Part shown: positions 50,826 through 62,595 of the stretch, one piece after another
How positions within the stretch are numbered: position 1 is the first letter of the stretch
Layout of the letters: every line of letters starts with the position of its first letter
From: Dryas octopetala
Taxonomy: Eukaryota > Streptophyta > Magnoliopsida > Rosales > Rosaceae
NCBI GenBank assembly: GCA_963921425.1
Contig: OY992832.1
Location: 32,879,475-32,943,474 of the forward strand
Direction: 5' to 3'
Length of the DNA: 64,000 bases
Program-made: the position numbers and the translations under genes
The notes under the pieces: generated by a model
The model's input: the letters and a program-made list of their open reading frames with translations, nothing else
What the model was told of the DNA's origin: nothing
Database searches by the model: none

Positions 50826-51480
50826 ATTGCAAGGCATGTCTTTCCTACAATCATGAATTAGTAGCATGGACCAGATATAAAAAATTGCAAGACATATTTG
50901 TCCTACACTAATGAATTAGTGGCATGGAAAGTGTCGTCGCAAAGTAGTTCACTTATTTTATAAAGACATATTTGGCCTGCACTCAAGAATTAATGGCATG
51001 GAAAATATTGTTGCAAAGTAAATAAAATCTTCAGATCAATTCGATCAAATATTTATCTACATTTTGGCCCAATGGCACGAAAATATTTTCCAAGCCAAGC
51101 TTGAAGAAGCACTAGCGGCAGATCAAGACTAAGACCAAGACCAAGACCGAAATTGGAAGGTCTCTGTCGAGCTTGGAAAAACCACTAAAAGATCAAGAAA
51201 ACATTTTGACCTACACTTTGCCTTGCGAACAAAGTGGCATAAAAATGTTTTTAGACATTCAGTGGGCATTTATTCCTACACTTCACGAATCGAGGTGGTA
51301 TGGAAAAACATTTGAGATCGAGTTCGAGGGTTCGAAAGATCACCCTCAAAGAATAAAAGTTATCCTACACCTTAAGAGGTGGCATAGGAAAAGCCTAAAG
51401 ACCGAGCTCGAGGGCCCGAGAAAACGTCCTCAAAAGGATAGAAAATTGGGGAAAACAAGAATCCCCCACTAACTAAATAG
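50826..51480 (+). repeat. Degenerate repeats in the 3' internal part of a gypsy-type element
   Basis: Three or more units of about 60 bp share GACATATTTG, CCTACACTAATGAATTAG and GTGGCATGGAAA. Related units go on to 51390. Arrays like this lie upstream of the 3' LTR in the Tat/Ogre lineage (family knowledge). Confidence 0.6.
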
Positions 51481-51731
51481 AGCTTTTAGTAGCTCACAAA
51501 TTGAACTAATCAATGTATCACAAAACCAAGAGTGAAAAAGATGCAGGTTTTACTGATCCGAAAAGTCAGCCTAAGTCCGAGTCCAAGCAAAGGACATTCA
51601 AGCCCAAAGACTGGTGGCAAGCTTGAAAAGGTACACATTTATTACCCTTTTATTCACGAACTATTTTTTACTAATATGAGATTTTCTCTCTCCATACTTG
51701 AGAGTGTGTACAAAGAGAGAAAATTGGGCAT

Positions 51732-52225
51732 TGTTGGGGTAAAAAATAACACGAAAATATTAGTATTATTTGGGCTTAAAACCAGATCGGAATGGAAGAA
51801 ACTAAAGCCCACAAAAGGCACATGGTATTGGGCCTATAAACGGAATGCAAGCTGAGAGTTATTGATAAAGTCAATAACCAAGCTACAACATGTTAAATTA
51901 CATGCTCCTACGAAGAAGGGCATGACCACCACTTTCTCCATCATTCTCTCCCATTAGCAGAAGGAAGGTGTGTGAGTGGAGAAGAACGTGGGATGACCAA
52001 AACTTAGAGTCCAAGACTCAAGAGCTCTATAAATACCGGAGATTAAATCATTTCTAGGTACGCGTTCAGACTGAATTAACTTGCAAACATGTTGAACTCA
52101 TGCTAACTTAGGCATCAGAGTGTTTTTTCAGGTACACCCCCCCTCTGCTCTCTAAGATGACGACCAAAGATCGAGTCCGGCTTCTCAAAAATCATCAGGA
52201 ATAATCATTGTTGGCAAATTTTTAC
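51732..52225 (+). mobile_element. 3' LTR of a gypsy-type element
   Basis: It starts TGTTGGGGTAAAAAATAAC just after a purine tract (AAAGAGAGAAAATTGGG). It matches 40311-40810 at roughly 90 percent, including the CTCTATAAATAC promoter at about 52022. The exact right end is uncertain. Confidence 0.7.
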
Positions 52226-52282
52226 CTTTGGAGAAATTGTTGGCAAATAATCATTAGGAATAGCATTGTTGGCTTCTCAATA

Positions 52283-52640
52283 TTTGTTGTTAGTTTCTTT
52301 TTTCAAGTAATTATTATCTCATTTTTAATTTCAAGAAATAGATTACGAATCTTTTGCTATTGTCCTTGTGATGCAGATCAAGAACAACTTGACTTTGATT
52401 CGAGAAGGCTACAAAGCTTAGTAAATTAAGGACAAGTCCCTTTTGATTTTAGAAAAAGGTGCCCTTGCTGACAAGGTATGTTCGAGTGTGCTGAAGTCTT
52501 TGGGAACCTTGACAAACAAACCAAAATGAGTTATGGTTGATGCAGTGGTATTTGATTATAGTTTAACCTCACATCCACTCCCAACTAAGGAGAAAAGATT
52601 GAACATTAGTCTCCCGGGCTGGCATCAGTAATCTCTCTAC
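52283..52640 (+). pseudogene. Unidentified gene fragment, right copy and 3' continuation
   Basis: The first 175 bp duplicate 40143-40315. The frame (QEQLDFDSRRLQSLV, then after a break EKGALADKVCSSVLKSLGT) goes on past the duplicated part and stops at about 52530. A small insertion near 52423 puts TAA in frame. I do not recognise the family. It looks like the tail of a host gene cut by the 12-kb insertion. Confidence 0.45.
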
Positions 52641-53395
52641 CTAGTATCAGTAGCATAGCCAGTGTGTAGACCAGTGTTTTGTAACTATTCTAGTAGTTGC
52701 TACTCCTAAGGCTGTTAAAATCAACATTTACCTCAATATCGGGATTGATTATAACATAAAAGCTAGAAATTGTCACATACTATAATACATGGTTACTACT
52801 CAATATCCGGAGTTATCGTTATTCGCTAAATAACGATGACTTCAGACTTCGCTAGATAACACGCTGCAATCCCGCTTCTACATCGTTGTGAGTAGGGGTG
52901 GGCATTAAGACCGAAAATACCGAAACCATACCGTTCCGTGCCATTCCGTATCGTTTGGTCTTATCCCTTTTTTTTTTTCCAATCCCGTACCGTACCGATC
53001 TCAAACGGGATGGGATTAGTCCTGAAGGTTCAATACTAGAATGGTCTCGTCCCGTACCAATTAATTAAAAATTTATTTATTTAATTTAATGGGCCCAAAT
53101 ATCACAAAGCCCAATTTATTTTTTAACTTTCACCCAAAAACCCAACTCACACCCGTGAGGCCTATGACTCCTAAATGGCCTAAATGCCTAATCCACTAAT
53201 CCAAAATTGGCAATTTCCCAATTTCTGAATTTCAATTGAATCAATTCAGACTTCCAATTCTCAAACTCCAAACCAACCCTCTCCCAGGCTCCCAGCGGCT
53301 ACTCTCCCTCGCATCCCAACTTTGCATCCCAACTCGCAAGGGACTGCTAGTCGCAGACCTCAGAAGTCGTTGTTATCTCTCGATGTTGTAGTCTC

Positions 53396-53770
53396 TCGCT
53401 ATTGCCGTCGCACCAGCTTCTCTGGCCATCGCACCAACTTCTATCGTCGTCGCACCAACCTCTCTCCCCCTCGCATCGCACCACTGCGCTAGCACATTCG
53501 CACCAGCATGGCAGCCTCTCTCCCCTCGCATCGCACCATTGCGCTAGCACATTCGCACTAGCCTGGCAGCCTCTTTCCCCCTCGCATCGCACCACTGCAC
53601 ATTGCCGTCGCACTAGCTTCTCTGGCCATCGCACCAACTTCTGTCGCCGTCGCACCAACCTCTCTCCCCCTCGCATCGCACCACTGCGCCAGCCGCCAGC
53701 ACATTCGCACCAGCCTGGCAGCCTCTCTCCCCTTCGCATCGCACCACTGCACGTCTGCACTAACCTCTCT
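53396..53770. repeat. CATCGCACCA-type tandem array
   Basis: Repeats combine CCCCCTCGCATCGCACCACT, GCACATTCGCACCAGC and GGCAGCCTCTCT with a higher-order period of roughly 120-180 bp. Open frames on both strands through it are repeat artefacts. Confidence 0.85.
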
Positions 53771-54269
53771 CGACAGGTCATGGTAAGTGATTGAGTTTGT
53801 GATTGAGCATTTGGTTTGTACTAGTTTCTGGATTTTTAGATTTGTTGATTGAGCATTCTAGGTTAGATATTTATGGGTTAGATTTGTTATTTGGTTTATA
53901 AAATTTTTTTGATTTGTTGATTGAGCATTCTGGGTTAGAATGTTAGATACTTAGATTTATTATAACGTATTTGTTCTATTAGCCGAAATGTGTTATGAGT
54001 TAGGTTTTTTTTATGTTAATTGATATGTTATATGTTATTGGTTATTGGGTTATATTTACAATTGTTTATATCAATTTAAAATAATAAAATTTATATGTTA
54101 TGTGTTATGCAGTCTAATCCCCTCCAGCAGCAGAGTGGCCCAAGTGGGGTTGCTTGTTCTTCAACAGGAACCTCACCATCACCAATGGGACCACCATGCC
54201 CACTGTCCAACTCTATGCAAACTGAATCTGCAGTAGAAGAGAGCAATGGGGAGGAAAGAACATGATATC

Positions 54270-56392
54270 CCAAAAAAATGAACCTATAAGTGAGCTCAAT
54301 ATAGATAGTAAAGGTAGATTTGGAAACAAGCGTAGTTGGGTTTGGGATCACTTTAAAGAGTATGAGGAAAAGAAAAAAGAAAAAAGAAAAAAGAAAAGAT
54401 AATGAAACAGGGAAGATGATAGAAGTAGAAGTTGTTCATAAGAGAGCTAAATGCATATATTGTCCTAAGGGGATCACTTTAGGGGATTATGTTGTTGATA
54501 GTGGAAAAAATGGGACATCAGGAATACTTAAATACATTAGAAAATATTGTAGATATTACCCACCCAATCGAGATAAAAACCAAAAGATCCTTACTGGTGA
54601 TAAGTGTCAGGGTAACAAGATGGTTTCTGGGGGGTTTGTGCAGAGTGATGTTATGGAAGCTTGTGTTAAGATGATTGTGATTGATGAGCTTCCATTTAGT
54701 TTTGTAGAGAAGATGGGTTTTCGGAGGTTTTGTAGTGTTTCTTGCCCATTGTTTGATGTCCCTTGCAGAAGAACTATAGTTAGACATTTTCTCAATATGT
54801 ATGATGTTCATAAGGCCAGCTTGAAGAAGGAGTTGAGTGGCTATAGGATTAGCCTCACTACTGACACTTGGACAAGTGTCCAAAACCTTAACAGTTATAT
54901 GGGTCTCACTGCTCATTTCATTGATAGTGATTGGAAGTTGCACAAAAAAGTTTTATACTTTTGTGTGATGGCCATGGCTTATTGAGGCTTGTTTGTTGGA
55001 GTGGGGGATAGAGAAGGTCATGGCCATAACTTTTGACAATGCTTCTACAAATAAAGTAGTCATAGATTAGGTGAGGTCTAAGATGAATAATTAATTGGAA
55101 GAATTCACAAGCGGTTTTGGGTGGGAAGTATTTGCATATGAGATGTGCTGCTCACATAACCAATCTAATAGTGGGGAGTGGGTTGAAGAAGATGAATAGG
55201 CATGTGTTAGCCATTAGGAATGCTATGAAGTTTGTGAGGTCCTCTCCACAAAGATTGGACTATTTTAAATCCTCAATGTAAAAGGAAAAATTGTCCACCA
55301 AAAGTCTTGTATGCATGCATGTCCCCAGAAGGTGGAATTCAAAATTTATAATGTTGGAGGCAGCTAGCCTTGAAATTTAAAAAGGCTTTTGCAAGAATGG
55401 GGGAGGATGAGGACAACCCCTTTTTGGCTTACTTTAAGGAACTAGATGAAGAATATGATGAGAATGACCATGTGATTAAGAACAGTGGTAAGCGGTCTAG
55501 GGTTGGACTACCTAATGAGGATGATTGAGAAAAAGAAAGGGTGTTTGTGCAGTTTTTGAGGGTGTTTTATGATGTGACTTTAAGGGTTAGTGCATCTTTG
55601 CACCCTACTATCCACACAACTTTTCATGATCTATTGGCTATTAACCGTGAGATTAACAGGTTATTTGTGACACCTGAGATGGCCACTGGTTCAGAGACTG
55701 AGAAAGTGTTGTGTGACTTGGCAGCCAATATGAAAGAAAAATACGATAAGTATTTTTGCAGAATAGACCAGCTGAACCAATTGGTGTTGATTGCACTTGT
55801 TTTGGATCCAAGGTTCAAGATGAGACATGTAACTCATTTGTATAGGAAGGAAGGGTTTGAAGAATGGGAGGTGGATGGGACGACCTCACGGATTACAGAA
55901 ATTTTGATGGCCCTTTATGAAGATTATGGACCAAGAGTAGATGGTGGCATACAAATTAGAAAGAACCAGGATTCTGATTCACAAAATGCTCCTTCTAGTT
56001 CTATGGTAGATGGGGGTAAAGGTGGTGGGAGAGATGATATTTTGGATGATTGGAGAAAGGTGGTGGAAGAGAGTAATGATGCAGTGGTGGCACATGAAGT
56101 TGATACATACTTGATGGATCCTTTGGAATGAACAGCTAAAGGAGCACATGGTTTTGACATTTTATTGTGGTGGAAGATCAATGGTCCCAAATATCTTGTG
56201 TTGGCAGCAATTGCAAAGGATGTTCTTGCCATTCAAGTATCTACTGTTGCATCTGAGACTGAGAGTTCTTTTAGCACTGGGGGCAGGGTCGTAGATGCAT
56301 TTAGAAGTTCATTAACTTCAAAATCAGTGGAGGCCTTGATTTGTATGCAAAACTGGTTGAGGGGAGATGATATTTCCAACTTGGATTTATAA
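54270..56392 (+). pseudogene. hAT transposase, broken
   Basis: A BED finger start (NKRSWVWDHFKEYE) at about 54325 loses frame in an A-rich run. The next frame (to 54985) has CIYCPKGI, GTSGILKYIRKYC and TTDTWTSVQNLNSY. Frame changes follow through 55000-55540. One frame (55541-56131) has YDVTLRVSASLHPTI and LDPRFKM, then a TGA. The last (56165-56392) has the hAT-C block WWKINGPKYL and STVASETESSFSTGGR. All main domains are present in order but at least four breaks separate them. Confidence 0.9.
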
Positions 56393-56639
56393 GATGAACC
56401 TTGTCTTGAAGAACTTGAATTGTTTGAAAGTGTTGAAGCAGGTAATGTTTTGTTTATTATCTTAAACTTTACTTGGTTTGCTTTGTAAGTTTGTATTTGT
56501 TTTGTGAGTTTCATGGACTAGTTTACTTATTGCTATGAATTATTTTGTGTAGAATATGCAAGTACTACCATTGATGCCACTTGTAGTTTGAAGAGTTCAA
56601 ATCCAAAAGCAAAGGGAAAGTAATTTGGATTTCAATTAC

Positions 56640-56870
56640 TTATGAGTTTGAGATGTAATAAGCCATAAGGCTTAATTCTAATTTCTGAGTTTGAGATATA
56701 ATAAGCCATAAGGCTTAATTATGTTTGTTGTGTTTGTGATGTAATAAGTCATATGCTTAATTATGTTTTTTAGTTTTTTTTTTTTTTTTAGTTTGGGATG
56801 TAATAAGTCATAAGGCTTAATTATGTTTTTTAGTTTGGATTTGGTAAATAAGCCATGAGGCTTAATTGTG
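56640..56870. repeat. Repeats with a TAAGCCATAAGGCTTA dyad
   Basis: Four or five repeats of about 45 bp, most with the 16-bp dyad TAAGCCATAAGGCTTA (in some GTCATA replaces GCCATA), near the 3' end of the second hAT. Confidence 0.7.
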
Positions 56871-57327
56871 ATTTACTGATTTATGAGCTTATGTTTGAAC
56901 TTTGAAACTTTGAATATTTGAATTGTTGAAGTTTATGTTGTATTATTGTTTATTTGAATTTTGAATTGTTGATTAATTGAATTGTTGAAGTCTTGAAAAT
57001 GAATTTTCAATCTTGAATAAAAACAGGTTAGTACTTGAATTCTTGTTCCATTTGCATAGTTGAATAAAAATAGGTTATGTTTACAGGTTATTATTTGAAG
57101 ATGAATCTTGAATAAAAATTGAATAATTGAATTTTTATTATTTTTTAGTTTGGGATCAAGATGGTACCAAATCCGTACCGACCAGTTTAGTACGGGACGA
57201 CATGGTACCATAATCTCAAAACCCCCATCCCGTCCCGTACCGATCCCGAACTCAAATCATGAGATGGGAACGAGATGAGGTAAGTCTCGTCCCCCCCCCC
57301 CATCCCGTGCCCACCCCTAGTCGTGAG

Positions 57328-58294
57328 GTCTGCTCTCACTCTCTCATTGTCTCACTCTCTCTCACCCTCTTCTCTCACATCTTCTCTATTTTCTTTTCTA
57401 TTCTCTTTTGTTCTTTAATCTTTGCTATCATCTCTATGCTCTCTCTTCTATTCTCAAATCTTTTTTTTTTTTTTTAATTTTCATTGCTATATCTCTTCTC
57501 TTCTTTAATTTTTGCTATCATCTCTCTGCTCTGGAATGTGGTGTTTATTAAATATTGATGGCTGATATGTGTTTGTAAATTAGGGATTATATCTAAAATT
57601 GGGTTTGTTACGTTTGTATGAAAAATTAGGGATTGTATATGAAATTATGATTTTTCTTTCTCTTAATCAAAGATTTCTGACAAAAGTTTCTTTACAAGCT
57701 TCCACAAACCACCAGGTAATAAGCTCAGTAAGCTCTTCTGCTTGTAATCATTTTCGCTTTTCCACTTTCATCTTTTTTCTCTGTACATGTATGTCTATAA
57801 TTTCAATATAAAAATGTAATCTTTAATTGTCCAATTTTTCTTCACTTTATCTCTTTTTCCTCTATTACTATTATATAGAACTAGATTTGGGAACTTTGGG
57901 AAAATGGTGAGCATCAGTGGCTTTGCTTTTGCTGAAATAAAAAATAAAGCTTGTTTATTATCCTTTTCTTTTTGTAATGAAATAAAAGAAAGCTTGCTTT
58001 GTCTCTTACTATTTAGTAAATTTTAAATAAAAAACAAAGCTTGTTTTTATTCTTTTCTTTTTGGTCGGGGAATGTGGCATTAAATACCCATTTGATTATT
58101 GTATGAGTTTGCTGAAATTTCTTGGTGAGTAATGCTGCTCTTTTTTCATTGTTTAAGTTTTGTTAAAGGCTACATATTATTGAGCAACTGTTATATGTCA
58201 GTATACATATTATTTTTTGTTTATGTAAAGAAAGTTCAAATGACATGGATTTAATTTATAATTAATAATGTGTCTTAACTTTTAATTCTTAGAT
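57328..58294. other. Leader-like region before the Harbinger relic
   Basis: Pyrimidine-rich at first (CTCTCTCT), then AT-rich. Probably the 5' part of the Harbinger element. No terminal repeat was found. Confidence 0.4.
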
Positions 58295-59602
58295 ATGGAC
58301 CGAAGAAAGATTTTGTTGATCTTATTGTTGGAGCAAATGCATTTAGAATGTGTGCTTGTGCATTACTTGTGATGATGATGTTAAAAAACAGACGGATTCG
58401 AATGGAAAGAAATGCCTTGAATAACCATTCACTTGTTAGACATGAAACTCATTTGCGCTATCTAGATAGCATAATAGGTAATAGTGACATGGAGTGTGTG
58501 AATCAATTGAGAATGGATAGAAGAGGTTTTGGTTTATTATGTGAATTGCTCCGTAATGATGGAAGAGGAAAAAAATGATGGTTTGGTGTCTTTGGAGGAG
58601 CAAGTGTGTATGTTCTTACATGTGCTTGCACATCATGTTAAGAATCATACTATTAGTGGTAGATTTTTCCGATTAGGGGAAACTATTAGTAGGTACTTCA
58701 ACTTTGTACGGTGTTGCAAGGCGTTTTACGATTACAAGGTAGCTTGTTCAAAGTACCGGATCCTGTAGGTGATAACTGTACAAACCATAGATGGAAATGG
58801 TTTAAGGTATCTTTATACAATAATTTTGCTAAACACTAATTACCATTTGACTTGTTTTTCTACAAATTAATTGAAGGTTACAATTTTATTGTTTTAGAAT
58901 TGCTTGGGAGCATTAGACGGAACTTACATTAAAGTCTGTGTAGCTGAAATTGACAAACCAAGATACCGAATAAGAAAGGGCGAAATTGCAACAAATGTGC
59001 TAGGTGTGTATTCACGAGACATACAATTCATATTTGTGTTACTCAGTTGGGAGGGCTCTGCATCCGATTCTAGAGTACTTCATGATGCAATAACTAAGCC
59101 TAATGGGTTAAAATCTCCTATCGGTAAGGATATTAGTTAGTCTCGAAGTTATTAGAAACTTGAATATTGTGCGCACACTAATAGGAATTGTCCTTGCTAT
59201 TTGTTTAGGCTATTACTGGTGGTTACACAAATGGTGAAGGATTTCTTGAACCATATAAAGGATTTTTTAAATATGAAACATTCATCTGCTAGAAATGTAT
59301 TTGAATGTTGTTTTGGCTTGATAAAGGCTAGGTGGGCCAGCTTGAGAAGCTCATCTTATTATCCAATAAAGACACAATGTAGAATAATTAGGGCTTGTTA
59401 TCTTCTACATAATTTTATTAGGAGAGAGATGTCTGAAGATCCAATGGAGCGAGAAATGAATGAATTGGGAGATGCTGAAAATATAGCAATGGCGGAAGGT
59501 GATATGCTTGGTACAATTGGAGCATCCAATCAATGGACTACATGGAGGAATGACTTGGCTATGCAAATGTACAATGAGTGGAGGGGAAGTACGCAGAACT
59601 AG
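58295..59602 (+). pseudogene. PIF/Harbinger transposase (HARBI1-like nuclease), broken
   Basis: ATG at 58295 opens MDRRKILLILLL and meets TGA. A shifted frame goes on with NNHSLVRHETHLRYLDSIIG and LLCELLRNDGR; another has EEQVCMFLHVLAHHVKN. After a GT-AG intron (about 58805-58896) comes [13 protein letters not shown], whose Asp is a catalytic DDE residue, and [13 protein letters not shown] (second Asp). A second intron (about 59125-59209) precedes GGYTNGEGFLEPYKG and then, in another frame, HSSARNVFECCFGLIKARW (containing the third acidic residue). At least three frame breaks show that it is dead. Confidence 0.9.
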
Positions 59603-59889
59603 GCAACTTTTAGGATTATGTGATGTGGATGTGAACCTTACTATGGATTTGCTTATGTAATTTGAGTTTGAACTTAGCTTTTTAGTTTTTAGTTTTTTTT
59701 TTTACATGAGAACACAACTATGTATTTGAATGAGAAATAAATTGGATTATCCTACAGCTTGTTATCTAGCATCTTTTAGAAAAGTGGACATAGTAATTAT
59801 ATTCTTCAATCCCCTTCATGATTCTTGAGTGATGTTATTGATTATTAGCATTTTATATGTTGTTTTCTTATAAGTGCATTTGTTTAGGG

Positions 59890-60900
59890 ATGGAATCTGC
59901 TGGTAGCAAGAAAAAGGCTAGGCGTTCATGAACAAGGTTTGAAGAGGATGCATTGTTGAAAGTCCTAGAAGATTTTGTTGCTCGAGGTCATCGATGTGAG
60001 ACTGGTAATTTCAAATCCTATACAATGGTCCAAATTGAGAAGGATGTGAGACTGGAAATTTTAAATCCGGTACAATGGTCCAAATTGAGAAGGCCTTGAA
60101 TGAATTATGTTCTGATTCTGGCCTCTTGGCATTTCCACACATTGAGTCAAAGAATAAAAAAAATGGAAAAAATATTATAGCATTGTCTATGACATGAGTA
60201 ACACAAGTTGATTTGCATGGAATGATGCATGGCTTTCTTATGTGCAGGTATATGAATAGCCTTGAGTTTCATTTTTTTTTTTATTGTAGTGAGTTTTAGT
60301 TTGATTATCATTGTTACTTGCAATTAATTTTAAAGTAATGAGATTGTCTTATTTAATTGTAGAAAAACAAAGATGCTGAAGGATGGAGAAATAAACCTTT
60401 CCAATTATTTGAAAGGTTTGCAAATATATATGGCAAGGACTGTGCTACTGGAATAGCATTGGAAATCCCTATTCAAATGATGGAGGAGCAAAGCCATGAT
60501 GAGGTTCCTAAAAGTCTAAATGGAGCTGAGAATGATCCATCAATTATGTCAACAAACCAAGAAGGCGGTCAATTTGAGAGCAGTCAAAGAAATTAAGAGG
60601 AAAAGAGCAACTAGAAACTCAGGTGATGGAACAGATGCTATAGTTGTTGCATTGGAAAAGCTATTTGCTGAATCTGGAAAAAGAATGCAACTTGCTACTG
60701 ATGCAATAGTGCGAGGTAATGAAGATTGCAGTGACATTTCAAATGAACTCAACAAAATGGGTTTTTCTCCTATGGAACAGATTGATGCACTAACCATCAT
60801 TTTGGAAAAGCCACAAACTATATCATTGTTCAAGTCATTGGATGCCAATGTCAAAGAACTGTACGTTCGCAGGACGCTTAGTGAGCGTGATAATGGTTGA
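59890..60900 (+). pseudogene. Myb/SANT-like partner ORF of the Harbinger element, broken
   Basis: ATG 59890 reads MESAGSKKKARRS then TGA. In the same frame TRFEEDALLKVLEDFVARGH goes on as a Myb/SANT-like domain. A 50-bp tandem duplication (59993-60042 and 60043-60092) shifts the frame. The 3' part (60520-60900) is an open frame with RNSGDGTDAIVVALEKLF and IDALTIILEKPQTISLF. This partner binds the element's ends and helps the nuclease in PIF/Harbinger systems (family knowledge). Confidence 0.82.
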
Positions 60901-60920
60901 CATGTGATGCTAGAGGTTAA

Positions 60921-60990
60921 GGGCAATGCTCATGTTTTGTGGACTACATTCGGTTATTAGTAGGTTGCTAAGTAACTTCTTTTGAGGATG
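60921..60990. repeat. Direct repeat, left copy (flanks the MULE)
   Basis: GCTCATG, TTTTGTGGACTA and AGTAACTT match the copy at 62451-62525 at roughly 75 percent. Confidence 0.6.
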
Positions 60991-61013
60991 CTATAAACTG
61001 GTAATTGATCTTG

Positions 61014-62436
61014 GAGAGCAGTTTTGCTCACCCCCTTTAACTAAGGTGTATGCTCACCTCCCATCTAAGATACTGTCATGTGTTTAAAAAACTAACCATG
61101 AGTTAACCCATAAATATTTTATTATTTTATTTTATTTTTTCTCCCAAAATCCGGTTCCACTCCCCTTTTTTTTCTTCTCCTCCTTTCTCTCCATCCCCGT
61201 GCTTCTCTCTCACTCTGCACCTCCATCCCCAGCCCAGCTCGCCGGCGGCTATCACTTGCAACCAATCAACCACCCTCTCCCTCTCCTCTCTCTCTCCCCT
61301 GCTTTCTCTCCCTCGCCAGACGACACACATCCACACATCTAGAAGCCCATGTCATTTTCTTTTCAACTCATGAGAAACACTAGAAGCTCATGGCTATCAA
61401 TTCTGCTCTCACTAAAACTTCTGGTACAGAATCAAAACCAGTAACTAACTAACTTCATTAGCAAGCAGAGCTTGGATTGTGGCAGCAAGTGTAGGACTTG
61501 TGGAGGCCTTGAAAGACTAGGGCATCTGCAGGTGGAATTATACAATGAGATTGGTGCAGCAGCATGCCAAGAACAATCTCAACCCCTTTTCTCAGGCCAA
61601 GAAACTCTCTTCCTCATCCTCTGTTGTGGTTTCAAATAAACTCAGAGATGAGAAAATGAAGCAATCTGAGGATTCTCTGAGGAAAGTCATGTACCTCATC
61701 TGCTAGGGTCCCAATTGAATTCACCCATAACTTGGCAGTGAAGGCAGGCCTTGATTTCAAGTTCAGACATTATGGCATGATGATAGCTAGATAGAAATAT
61801 GTGTGCTCATCAAGCTGGCCATGGTTGGACCTGAAGAATTTTGTTTATTTACAAAAAGATTGTAAATTGTAAATCTCTATGATGTATACAATTAATATGA
61901 GAATTGATTTATCATATCATCATTAGCCCTTTTTCTCTTTCTTTCTTATTTTGGATTTGTCTGCCTTAATTTCCCAGCACATGGCGATCCAAACCAATTT
62001 GCTTAGTTGACCAAAAACTTTGATAGAGCTACTGAAGTTTTGCAATGAACAAGCGTCCTCCACCAATTTCCACCATGGTTCAATATAAATTTTTGAATGC
62101 AAGAAAAGGAAAATTCTGGTTAATTATATGCCTACTTGATTATAATAAAGGTTGTTTTACATAGGCTGGGTGAATGAGATGTTAACATGTTATTGAAGGA
62201 GGAGACTTAATCTTATGTGCCTCACAGTGATTCTCTGAAATATTAGATTCTGATAATAAAGGGCTCATAGCAGAGGCTACTTCTCAAATCATATCCGGAT
62301 TTTGGGGGAAAAAATAAAATAAAATAATAAATATTTATGGGTTAACTCATAGTTAGTTTTTAAAACACATGGTAGTATCTTAGATGGGAAGTGAGCATAC
62401 ACCTTAGTTAAAGGGGGTGAGCAAAAATGCTCTCTC
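61014..62436. mobile_element. Pack-MULE-like element with about 130-bp terminal inverted repeats
   Basis: The left repeat (from GAGAGCAGTTTTGCTCACCC) and the right repeat (reversed, GAGAGCATTTTTGCTCACCC) stay matched for about 130 bp, to CCCAAAATCCGG. Flanks TTGATCTTG (61005-61013) and TTTATCTTG (62437-62445) fit a 9-bp duplication with one mismatch, as in Mutator-type elements. The interior has no transposase but holds a host gene fragment. Confidence 0.85.
61452..61718 (+). pseudogene. Captured wound-responsive family (DUF3774) gene
   Basis: From 61470 to the TGA at 61718 the frame has no length change (83 codons). It reads AWIVAASVGLVEALKD, CRWNYTMRLVQQHAKNN, FSQAKKLSSSSS and SEDSLRKVMYLIC, then GPN, which is the DUF3774 wound-responsive family. 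Two TAG codons break it: 61518-61520 (where Gln is expected) and 61704-61706 (where Trp is expected). No ATG precedes it in frame, since a TAA stands upstream. It is a small protein of about 90 residues in plants, wound-induced, of unknown biochemical role. Confidence 0.88.
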
Positions 62437-62450
62437 TTTATCTTGTATAT

Positions 62451-62525
62451 GGGTGTTGCTCATGTCTATTTTGTGGACTAGATTCAGTTGGTAATGGGTT
62501 GCCAAGTGACTTATTTTGCGGAGAA
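62451..62525. repeat. Direct repeat, right copy
   Basis: Partner of 60921-60990. Before the MULE insertion the two would have been about 100 bp apart, as a tandem duplication in the Harbinger 3' region. Confidence 0.6.
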
Positions 62526-62595
62526 CATATGATTAGATGGTGTCTTTGTCAATCATGCATGCTTCTTTTATGTTTAAACTTAATTTATCAACTTT

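Larger units (their letters stand above)
52893..57319 (+). mobile_element. Second hAT transposon, decayed
   Basis: Ends TAGGGGTGGGCA and TGCCCACCCCTA are perfect 12-bp inverted repeats. The 8-bp duplication is GTTGTGAG/GTCGTGAG (52885-52892 and 57320-57327; one mismatch). Subterminal CCGTACCG/CGGTACGG motifs occur in both ends. The interior has a tandem array at 53396-53770, a broken transposase, and AAGCCATAAGGCTT repeats at 56640-56870. Confidence 0.92.

Noticed and set aside
51173-51855. Two plus-strand frames of about 100 codons
   Set aside because: They cover the repeated 3' non-coding part and LTR start of a retrotransposon.
53347-53794. Frames of 144 and 130 codons over the same DNA
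   Set aside because: Both are products of the tandem array in the second hAT; no domain.
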